A stretch of 64,000 bases of DNA. It comes from Romanomermis culicivorax (taxonomy: Eukaryota; Nematoda; Enoplea; Mermithida; Mermithidae). Positions 31,851 to 42,400 of the stretch are shown piece by piece (positions within the stretch are counted from its first letter, which is position 1; each line of letters opens with the position of its first letter). The translations under genes were made by a program, and so were the position numbers. A model generated the notes under the pieces. That model was not told the origin of the DNA and made no database searches. It worked only from the letters and a program-made list of their open reading frames with translations. The stretch spans positions 62,001-126,000 of the forward strand of contig CAWUHX010000224.1 in NCBI GenBank assembly GCA_963922205.1. Direction: 5' to 3'.

Positions 31851-32160
31851 CACTGTTTTTTTCCACGAACTTCTTTCCACAAACGTGGAAAGGGGTCAAA
31901 TTTTTTTCCACATGTGGAAAATTTTTTTCGTCTTAAAATTCTCGTTTTTCGCTTAAAAATGCTCACAGACGCGTTATCGCGCTGTTTTTGAGCCTTTTCA
32001 AGCCTTCCGGTGTTTTTAGAGAAGTTAATTCATTAAAATTGAAGAAAAAATTGAAATGTTCGACTTTAAAGCCTAACCTTAATCTACAAGCATTGTTGGT
32101 ATGGTCAGGTCCTCTATGATGACAAGTGATAGCTATTTTTTGGGTATATTGACATTCTAG

Positions 32161-32366
32161 CATACCTGTACATACCTGTACCGACCCTGTACCCAAAATC
32201 ATTTACCCCCCCCCCCCCAGTTGGGAAAAAATTGAAAAAATTTGGCAAAAAGTGTATGTTTTTTGGCCTTTTTTGTAAAAAAATTTGACTTTTTTCTACC
32301 CCCCCCCCCTCCAAAATTTCGGATTTACCCCCCCCCCCCCAACTGGTCGGAGGTCTTACAGGTATG
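32161..32366. mobile_element. hAT MITE, sister of 7658-7879
   Basis: The ends CATACCTGTA and TACAGGTATG lie between perfect 8-bp duplications CATTCTAG (32153-32160 and 32367-32374). The body of C runs separated by AAAATTTT stretches matches the copy at 7658-7879. Confidence 0.9.
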
Positions 32367-32740
32367 CATTCTAGGATGCTGGAAAATCAATTTTCCGAAC
32401 ATTCGCAATTTCTAGAATTTTACATGAGAAATTTTAAAATCTAATTTATTTGTAAAATCTCATGAACTTGGTCGAAAATATATGAGTAAGAGGAGTATAA
32501 ATTTCCGAAAGATATTTCCATGAAGCTTTTGAATTGATTTTACGTTAGCAAAGAAATAATCGCATAAAAAAAGCATAGAAACTTGACGTATACGTATGGA
32601 TCTCTCTCAAAAGGAAAAAATGCGAATTTTCATTAAATATTATGATATAAATATTGAAGATTACCAATTTAAACATGAGGTAATACGTTTAAGACGATGA
32701 AAACTATTATAAATTAAGTTGAGCTACTTAATAAATAATG

Positions 32741-33170
32741 TTTTTTTTTAAATTTTTGCGGGTATACACCTACCCATTTTTCCTATAGCCGGAAAGGCAG
32801 GCTTATACGGTCATACAAGTGCCCACCTTGTATGAGAGGCGCTCTTCGGGTGTTCTTTACCGCCTAGTGGAGGCCACATTCTACAGGCTGGCGTCTGCCT
32901 GATAAGCAGGACTTGATCGGCCACCTACCTCATAATGGGATAGGCCCACCTCCTCATTCGCCGCAGTATCGCCAACATGCTAACTGGGCTGAGTGGACCC
33001 CGGCAAGCAGCGTTCCAAGCTCGCCTACGCAATTTATCTACCTTGAGAGGATGAAAGGCTGTGTCTGCCTGGGCCAGCTACCAGAAATTCAATTTCGGGT
33101 TACACCCGGAATCAAACCTGGTTCTTGAGACTAGCAGTCAGAGGCGATAACCACTAGACCAAGACGGCCC
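32741..33170 (-). mobile_element. tRNA-derived SINE, minus strand
   Basis: On the minus strand it opens with GGGCCGTCTTGGTCTAGTGG (pol III A-box-like) and 45 bases later GGTTTGATTCC (B box), as in a tRNA head. An unrelated body of about 350 bp follows, then an A-rich tail (T run at 32741). The flanks carry a 13-14-bp duplication TTAATAAATAATG (32728-32740 and 33171-33183). The related copy near 35760 keeps the empty site. No anticodon arm good enough for a working tRNA was found. Confidence 0.85.
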
Positions 33171-33380
33171 TTAATAAATAATGATGATTATTAAAGTTAT
33201 AACCGGCATGAAGCGCCGGAAAATTTTGAGATTTGGACCTCCTAAAATGCACCAAAATGCATCTTTTCAATATGAAAACCCCCAATTTTTCTTCCATATT
33301 TGTGGAAAGACCTCAAAAATTTTTTCCACATTCCAGAATTTTTTTTCCACATTATAGTGCAAATGTGGAAAAAAACAGTG

Positions 33381-35574
33381 GACCTGAACGCGGACGAGTT
33401 CTCTTCGAACAGTGTATCAGCATCGTTGCAGCAAAGTTGGCTAAATTTTATAAGTCGGTTCCCGGCCTTCAGCCTTATTATTTTATGTGACTTGTTTGTT
33501 AATTTTGAGCATGGACTGTGACTAGTGGGTAGACATTTATTTTTCCTTTAAATTTTTCTTAGGCTTAGGGCACAGTAGCTGCGCTGTTGAGGCTCTCCCA
33601 AATGAAGTTGTTAGTTAAAATAGTATCAAGGGTCTTAATGGAATATAGTATTCATACTTTCTGATGAAATTGTGTAGTAGTAAACGCATTAAGTCCATGG
33701 GCTGGTGGACCAGGTTCGATTCTTGAACTTGAAGTAGATAGGATTTTTCTGTAGTGACAAGGATTATGTGAGATGTGTGCAGATTTTATGCAAGTGAGTT
33801 CCTGAATGGCATGAGCGCCTGGATTTTCGAACTGATCTAGATAGCTGCCATCTTAAGTAGTCCGAAAATGCCAGTTTAGGCCATAATTGGGAAGGGAACC
33901 GACTTGTAAAAAAATTCCGCAAAGTTTATAGACTGCCAATAAATGATGAATATAAATAAATTCTGAATTTTCTCTGGTCTTTCAGTCACATTCGGATTTA
34001 AAACTGAAATTCTTACTTTTTGTGATTTGTGATTGTGTTTGATTTATTCAAATAAAAAAATTCGATATGGTAAAATGTTACGACCGAAAATTTACGCTAT
34101 TTTCGACTTTATTTCCATTAGTCTTCCATTGTTGTTAAATAAAATATAAGATGCGTTAGCGAAAATTGAATCAATTTGAACTTCCTGAACAATTCTAAAG
34201 TCATTTAAATTTTCTCAGCATTCCACTTCTTTTCGAATCGTCGTGAACTACTTGCACAGTTTTTTCTTATCTCACTGACTGACATGTTTAGCTGAAAAAT
34301 AGGTTAGCGTTAAACGTTAACTTCTTTGTCAAAATTTCGGCCCAAAACCTTTCTGCGGTTTTGAGTATTTCTAGTAGGAAAAAAAATTTTGTGCCATTGG
34401 CATAAATTTTTTTGGCCTCTCGTTCCAATTGGCACAAATGTCCGTGCACAAAAAAACGCTGGTAGTGTTTTATTAAATTTAGAATGGCACGAAAGATTTC
34501 AAGCACTTCTGCATTGGCAGGCCCGTGTTCAGAGGGGAAGAGGGTAATTCCCCCCTAAATTTTTTTACATTTAAATTTTTCAGCAATATCATTGTGCTCA
34601 CACATCACAATTCCCAAATTAAATTTGCGATCTGCGTTATAAAATGGAAAATGGTGAAAATTTTTCGGCGCTTTGCGCCGGATTTTAATCATCTAATAAT
34701 TTTTTTATATTATTCTAGTGCGCGGTTAGAAAATGTCATTTTAGCTATTACTTATAGCTTTTAATTATCAACATATTATGGATAGAGGTATGATTGGCGA
34801 ATTTAACGAAAAGAAAGATTTTTCTCGGTTGTTTTCCCCATACTTTTTTTGCGATCTTTAAAAAATTTTAACACTTGTGTGATTAAAACATTTCTACAGT
34901 TCAAGTCGAAGTTCTTGGTGGTTGAAGAATTAAAATTTTGGTTGCTTTCCTAGTTTTTAAATTGTAGTTTGCCCGACTGAAAATTCATCGAACTTTACTG
35001 ACAAATTAAACCTTCTGTCGAGGAAATAAAAATTGAAAAGATTTCCAGCGCTCAAAAAAAATTCCGGATCTACGCGCCGAACAAGTTGATTTATATCAAC
35101 CTTTTTCATTTTCTTTTCAAAATTCATGAAATTGGGTTTTGAAAGTTGGAAACCAACGTGAATCGAATGAAATACAAGAAAGTTAGCTTCTGATATTTTT
35201 TTCCGATAAACATGAGATAATTTATTGATTTTAAAGCGAGCAACCAAAAATCCGTCTGTGCAACCAAAATTTTTCCCGAAGTTGCACATTACTACCTGGC
35301 CTGTGCAAAAAAACGGTGATCCAAGCACACATAAACTAACTGAAAATATAAGTCGTCTTTACTGCAAAAATGATTTTCTTTTTATTCAGTAAATTCTAAA
35401 AAAATTTTGGAAACCCCCCTTTTTGGAAATCCTGGATACGGGTACGCCTATTGGCACAAATTTTTGACTCGTCTAAGTCTAGATTTCTTTGATTTTTAGA
35501 TTTTTAGGCATTTTAGGGGACGCAAAATTTGTTACTCAACATAGTTGACTATTTTAATTTAGCCTGAACTCTGG
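33381..35574. other. Degenerate repeat DNA between hAT copies
   Basis: It contains GGCGCTTTGCGCC at about 34668, GTGCCAATTGGCAC variants near 34390-34440, and CCCCCCT tracts near 34550 and 35410. Open frames are short and AT-driven. No gene is visible. Confidence 0.4.
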
Positions 35575-36467
35575 ACACTCCGCATTTGCACTATAATGTG
35601 GGAAAAAATTTGGAATGTGGAAAAAATTTGTGGGGTCTTTCCACAAATGTGGAAGAAAAATTTGGGGCTTTCATATTGAAAAGATGCATTTTGGTGCATT
35701 TTAGAATGTCCGAATCTCAAAATGTTCCGACGCTTCGCGCTGGTTATAACTTTATAATCATTATTATTTATTACCAAGCTAAGGTATGACTTTTAGTGTG
35801 TCTACCTTCACTTACCATTTAATCTTTAACAGTTTTCATCATCTTAAACGTATTATTTCATGTTTAAATGGCAATCTTCAATATTATATCTTTATATTTA
35901 ATGAAGATCCGCATTTTTTCCTTCGTAGATTTTTTGAAAAAGATCAACACGTCAACTTTCTAAACTCTTTGAAGGGTTTGTTCCTTTCTTAACGTAATTC
36001 AAAAGCTTTATGGAAGTATTTTTGAAAATTTCCTACACTTCTGACTCATAGCTTTTCGACCAAATTTGTGAAAGGTTACGAACAAATTACTGGTTTTAAA
36101 TTGTTTCAAATGATAATTTTCTAGAAATTACGATTTATAAACACAAAATTAAATCTGATTTTTGACATATATGTTCAAAAACTAATTGCTTTAAATAGCT
36201 CAAAAACATTTAAATAAAGCGCCTATGAGCATTTTAAAGCGAAAAAACGAATTCTGCAAAATGGAGAAAATTTTTTTGACCCTATTCCCTATTTGGAGAG
36301 AAAGCTGGACAAAAAAACAGTGGGATGAGGCATTTCGTTGTGATTTCCAGTCATATATTTACATGTTTCCTTAGTAATTCATAGGATTTTAAGACGAAAA
36401 CTTGTCAAAAAATTTTTCACATGTGGAAAAAAAATTTGACTTCTTTCCACATTTGTGGGAAAAACAG
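35575..36467 (-). repeat. Second copy of the 31851-33380 hAT element, reversed and truncated
   Basis: GATGCATTTTGGTGCATTTTAG and the flanking GTGGAAAGA blocks are the reverse complement of 33230-33370. 35810-36000 mirrors 32520-32720. The end TTGTGGGAAAAACAGTG near 36467 mirrors the start of the first copy. This copy lacks the SINE at the matching place. Confidence 0.65.
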
Positions 36468-38667
36468 TGGCGCCAGGCACTGTTTTTTTCGCCAAGTAGC
36501 GGAAAAAATGTGGGGTTTTTGAGTCGAAAAGATGCTTTCTGGTGCATTTTAGAAGGTCAAAACATATGTAAATCGTCCGACGGGGGTGGGCGAAAAAAGT
36601 CGAAAATTATCCCAAAAAGAGTATCCCCAATTTTCCCGAGTTTGGGGGGGGGGGCGTTGGGCATAGGATATATACTTTACTTACTAGTTAGCATTCGATA
36701 GTTATTACCACTTAGAATGTCTCATCTCATGGTTTCATCACTTTATCTTTGACATTTCGTCTTTAGTTTGACGAAATGAAGATTTTTTTCGGTCTTAACA
36801 AATTTTTGAACTCTGAACATACTTTTGTTTGCATTCGGCAAACGATTGAAACACTATCAATTTGGGACAGTGACAGGTATTGCTAGTTGAATAATCCAAG
36901 TTTTTGGTTGCTTTTCTAATTTTTTCAAATTAAGTGCATGCTTCAATAGAATATTTTGCATTTTGCCGACTATGAAAAATGATTGAATTGAATGAAAAAT
37001 TAAACCATTTATCAAGGAATGAGGCTGATAAAATTAGTAGGCTTGATAAACCCGTGATTAATTTGTGAATTGAGAACTTTATTTTCCTTGTTAATAGTAT
37101 TTTTAGTTAGCATAAAATGTGTTATATTTTCTGTTTGTTCTTCATGATTTAAAAGTCAAGTCGCGTTTATGTAATTGTATAATTTGGTGCCCGGCGTAAA
37201 TTATTTTTTATCGTCGTCTTACAGTTGATTTTTGTGCATGCTTAATTTTTTTCTATTTCAGAATAAAAGTTACATTTAATAAAAAATTCTTACTATGAGA
37301 TAAATTCTTTATCGTAATCTGATCTAAAAATCAAAATTTTTTCGTTTTTTCTTAATTTTTGATTAATTACCGACTGCAGAAGGATGATGAATGTGCTCAA
37401 AAATGCATATAAATAAAGCATGCAGTGGCATTTAAGCGAAAAAGTACATGGCGAAAATGGCGAAAAAAATTAAATTATAAGTTGTAAATAATGACTGATA
37501 AATAGACGAAAATTTTGAACTTCCTCTGTTAGTTTATCGAGTGGGATCTGAGATTGAGAACAAAATTTTCGTTTTGTTGTTTGATTCAAATAGAAAAACT
37601 GAAGTTGTTGGCACAATTTTTCGACCGGATGCAACCTTTGAATTCATTTTCTTCCCAAGCACTGTTTTTCCTCACCAGAATTTTCTCAAACCGGAAAAGA
37701 TGCCAAATGTTTTCCCCTATTTTTTCGCTAGTCGTTTTTGCGTGTAAAAATGCTCACAGACGCCTTATTTAGCCATTTCAAAACTTATTCTAACATTCTT
37801 AAGTCGTTAGAGCCGTTGATTCGTCAAAAATTGAAAAAAATGAAAATTTTCGAGTTTAATATAATTAAAATATTTGGATTTTTATTCAAACTATCCAAGA
37901 GCATACCGTGTCCTTAAATTACAGAAGAGATCAACATTTAAAGTCGGCAATGACTATTAGACATTTTCTTAAATTGTTGACCGTTTTCTTGGACAGTATT
38001 TCTTACCGTTCAGATAGATATTTGATGGCATTGTTAAATTTTTGGTCATAATCCTTCTCATAGTTTTCCGTATGTTTTTAACGAAAAAATTTTTTTTGTG
38101 CCATCGGCACAATTTTTTTTGGCCGCTTGCGCTGTACGAGACACCGATTTTTCAAATGCTAGATACTGTTTTTCCCACCAAATCGGTATTTTTGGCAAAC
38201 AAATTTGGAAAGGCGAAAAAATTTTAGGGGTTGTTTTTTCCGCGACGATTTTTTCCGCATGACAACCGAGCCTAACTCAAAATTTTTTCTTTAATTTCCA
38301 AAAATTTTCCACATTTTTAAAAACGTTTATAATGTGGCCGCAGATCAGTGTTTTTATAGCACGGACATGTGTGCCAATTGGCACAAAAGGCCAACAAATT
38401 GTGCCAATAGCACAAAAAAATTTTCTTCATATGACACACTCAAAACTTAAAAATTTTTATGCCAAAAGTTCAACAAAAACATAATTAAAGATACTTTCAC
38501 CGCTCTAATTTACATAAATATCGTGTCTACACTATTTTTATCTATTTTATTGAACAGAGGAAGTTCATTCATTGCTCATTGACAAGCTATAAGTTTGCTG
38601 CGGTGATACAAATATACAATTCGAAGAGAATTCGCTCGCTGACATGCACGTACAAAAAACTTGTTAA
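36468..38667. other. Unassigned intergenic repeat DNA
   Basis: It holds another CACTGTTTTTTTCGCC hAT-like end (36479), a G10 run at about 36645, and GTGCCAATTGGCAC near 38371-38384. No credible gene is visible. Confidence 0.4.
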
Positions 38668-39096
38668 AGCACAAAAAAATTTTTTATTGGAATGAATATT
38701 AAAAAAATTGACTTTCATCAGCTCTGACAAAAAAATTTTCGTGTGAACTTATGTGCTACTTTATTAAAATGGATCACAAAAACCGAAACCAACATTTTTC
38801 ATTCGAATTCGGTAAGAGTTACTATATCTCATTACTTTCAATGCGCTATATCTGATTTCAAATCATCGCACTACTAATTCCATTAAAAGCGTAAAACCTT
38901 TGGACTGTGAAACATTAGCTCCTAAGAGTGTCGCAACTTTCGAGAAACTGATACTTATATGATAGCACAAAAAAATTTTTTATTGGAATGAATATTAAAA
39001 AAATTGACTTTCATCAGCTCTGACAAAAAAATTTTCGTGTGAACTTATGTGCTACTTTATTAAAATGAATCACAAAAACCGAAACCAACATTTTTC
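38668..39096 (+). repeat. 133-bp direct repeat split by a copied NCoR exon-intron piece
   Basis: The 133-bp unit 38668-38800 is repeated at 38964-39096 with one mismatch. Between them 38801-38959 copies 40983-41141, the end of NCoR exon 5 (ATTCGAATTCG), its GTAAGAG donor and about 148 intron bases, with two mismatches. Four extra bases (TGAT) join it to the second unit. Confidence 0.95.
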
Positions 39097-39332
39097 AAAT
39101 TTAGAAACCGAAACCGAGAACTCGAAAGCAATAAAACCGAAACCGGAAAAGCCAAAAATGTTAAACTGGCCTATCTGTAGATATTAACCCTGCAGTACCC
39201 AAAACCCTATTGATTAATCAATCGGTACATGATTCTGGGGAAAAGGGACATATTTAGTGAATATTTTAGGTACCCCGTCCCTGATTTGTACCAGAATATA
39301 CTTTTTGTTAAAATTTTTTTTCTATTTTTTCA

Positions 39333-39410
39333 GATTCCCTTCTAAAATTACCCCAAACAAGGAAAACAGTATGCCAATGTTTGTGTTGAAAATCGTGCAA
39401 ATCGCCCGAT
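39333..39410 (+). promoter_or_regulatory. Candidate 5' UTR after a splice (or trans-splice) acceptor
   Basis: TTTTTTCAG ends at about 39333, 78 bp before the NCoR ATG. An in-frame TGA at 39387-39389 shows translation does not begin upstream in this frame. The acceptor may join a 5' UTR exon or a spliced leader; the sequence cannot decide which. Confidence 0.4.
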
Positions 39411-42400
39411 ATGCCTAATCAAACGCCTTCAACATCCGGATCTTCGCGATCAGCTTTCGATCCGATCTCCTCAGTCACTTTTGCAAATTTCAATATCAAC
39501 GAAGCAACTGCTCCACCCATTATTCCAAATGTACAACAGAGCGTTTCGGCGGGTGTTCTGCACACCAGACCCATGGATATGCCTTTGAAATTTGTAAAAT
39601 AAATGTTAGCCCATTTATTTAGGTGTGTGTGTTTTGATTTTTGCCATGTTTAGGTCGAAGCTGATTTTTCTCATCGTGAGATCGACGGTGGGAAAATGAA
39701 AAGACGTTCATTGATGTCCGATTTTCACCTCAGTCACCACAATCCGGTTATACCACAAATGCCACATTCAAGTACGTCGAGTTCTGACTTTATTCACACT
39801 TTATTGCCAAGCTTTCTTTATGAACTATGAAAGCTTTATATTTAGCAGTGAAGGAGAAACATACATGCACATTGATGTGTCAGAGAGGAGTAAACCTTCT
39901 TTCCTGAGACCCTGGACACCCCTTACCCGAAAAAATCGTCAAACGCCCCCTCTGAACTTTTTCGAGGACAGTTTTTTGATGATTTTTATGCATATTTTGC
40001 ATGAAAAACGTGCTTGCGGAGCTTTTTTTGTTTTTCTCTGTTCACCCACCCTACTCTTCTCGATGAAGACCCTCCCCCTGGAAAATTCTTGCCGTTCATG
40101 TTTGAGCAGAAAATTCTCGACACTTAATTTTTTTCCAATCGATGTTTTTATTTTGTGAAATTTTAGAAAATCACTGTCGTGAATTCATTGCTTCTATCCT
40201 TCATTTTTTGCATTTTTGAATAAGTAACATTTGTGATGTCATTCAGTATTCTATCATTTCTTGTTTAAATACTTCGTCTTATAGATTGTATCTATTTTAT
40301 TTTTAGGTCCTTCATCGGCCCTTTTAAAAGACATTGGCTTGAGAAGGAGTAGCGTAGAAGTATAATCTCTCTAACTTCTTATTTTCAGTTTTGAGTTTTC
40401 TGTATACCAAATTTTCAGCCACACTTGCCTCCTTATACGCCACAAGTCGAAAACATTTCGCCTACACCCGAAGATGTGGGCGATTTAGCAAACACGGACA
40501 AAGACGAAATTTTGGATACTATCAAAAAAGTTGATCACGAAATAACATTCGTCGAAGAAAAAATTAGAAAGCTGCACAAGAAAAAAGTAATTTTTGTTTG
40601 GATGCATACTATTATGAAGTAACGGCAGATGTTATTTATTAATTAACCACCAAAAGCTCCAGAATCATTAATTCACAAATTGTTGTATTTTTGTGCCAAA
40701 TCTAATTGTGCTACTGGTGAGAAATGATAATCAGCTTCTCGTAATTCTAATTATGCTTGTCACTGTTCTTCGGAATTTGATGAAAAATTTAGCAAGAGCT
40801 TGAGGAAGCTACTACAAAACGATTCAATCAGGCGAGCGTTGCTGAAATTGCTCAAACTGTATCTTCGGAGTCGAAAACCGCTGGTATTACACCAAGTCTA
40901 TTCGAAACCATCTATGCGGAAAATAGAAACAAAGCTCAACTCGCGCATAATAAATTGTTGCATCTAGATCCACCTGGTGGCTATTCGAATTCGGTAAGAG
41001 TTACTATATCTCATTACTTTCAGTGCGCTATATCTGATTTCAAATCATCGCACTACTAATTCCATCAAAAGCGTAAAACCTTTGGACTGTGAAACATTAG
41101 CTCCTAAGAGTGTCGCAACTTTCGAGAAACTGATACTTATAAATTTTTTCTGTTTTTCCATTCTCTTGCATTACGAAGCCTTACTGATTAGAATTATCAC
41201 TTGCACTTTTTTTAATAGTTATAATGGTTTAAAAACAACATGCATCGCCGGAAACTTTCAATTTTTCAACATTACGATCTGACATAGAATTTGCTGTTTA
41301 GTACGAAAATGAAAACATGTAGTACGATTATATAGATTATTGATGAGTTTAGCCTAAATTTTGGATTGGATTGTAGAGTCATTTTATCCGCATCACCAGC
41401 TTTGAGTAACAATACAAAAGCAATATTTTTGTTTAACTCAATTAATAACTGATGCATTGACGTTTTTCATTAAATCGTAATTCAAAAATACAAAAGAGAA
41501 GTTCAGTGAGCCGATTTCATTTGAAGAAATTGAGAATTTTGAAAAAGTTAAGCACTGGATAAAACCCATCGCTTCGACTGGTATCAGCCAGCAGAAATTT
41601 GGCTAGTTCCCGAATCGTTTTTAGAATCTCCAATCCAATTAGAGTGATTTTCAAGCTTAGCACTTATTCAGTGAAGTTTGCCCTGATACAAAGTTTGATC
41701 TGATCAGAGGTCCCTAAGGTTATATTTTTCAGGTAGGGGTAAAGTTAAAAATTTGTGGGGGGTAGTGTAGCTAAATTTCCACTGAACACTTCATTTTGTC
41801 CTAAAATTAGAAACCCAGTGATCAATTTTTAGGACTTTATGTAGGGGTAATACCCCTCATACCCCTCCCAGTCTGGATCTGATAGTGGAAATCAGTTCAT
41901 CTTGTATCGAAATCACGTCATTGACTACCGAATTGCATTAAATTGATAGAAACAATAGATCACATCGTTGTCTGTAATGTTTAGCTTGTCGTTTCGGCCT
42001 CTAGAGATTGGGAAACACATTTCTTCAGTACTAAACAGCTAAGATATCGTTTGTATTTTATACCATTTTAACGTGGAGTACAAAAAAACTGGTCAGAATG
42101 TCATTCTCAATTCAATTAAGTAGTCACATGTTTCTTCATTAATATTTTAGTTATTCGTTTTTCAGTTCGTATGTCGACAACCTTGGGAAATTGAATCCTT
42201 ACAAGAAGTTAAACGAAAGTAATTCAAAATAAATAGTGTATTATTATGTATCATCGTACGCTAATTTTGAAACTTTTCAGGAATGAAGAATTCAAACCAA
42301 AATTGTTGGCCTACATGAAAAACATGCGCCAGCTAAAGATTGCCAGAGTATGTAACACACGGACATGTAACAGGGCATTGCAGGGATAACTCCACCCAAG

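Larger units (their letters stand above)
31851..33380. mobile_element. hAT element containing a MITE and a SINE
   Basis: The ends CACTGTTTTTTTCCAC and GTGGAAAAAAACAGTG are inverted. The flanks carry a perfect 8-bp duplication GACCTGAA (31843-31850 and 33381-33388). Removing the MITE (32161-32366) and the SINE (32741-33170) leaves under 0.9 kb with no transposase. A related copy in reverse orientation lies at about 35575-36467. Confidence 0.88.

Noticed and set aside
33090..33170. tRNA gene on the minus strand
   Set aside because: A and B boxes are present, but it is the head of a SINE with target duplication and no sound tRNA fold was seen.
39820..40158. 112-codon open frame in the NCoR intron after exon 2
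   Set aside because: No family resemblance. Exons 2 and 3 join in phase without it.
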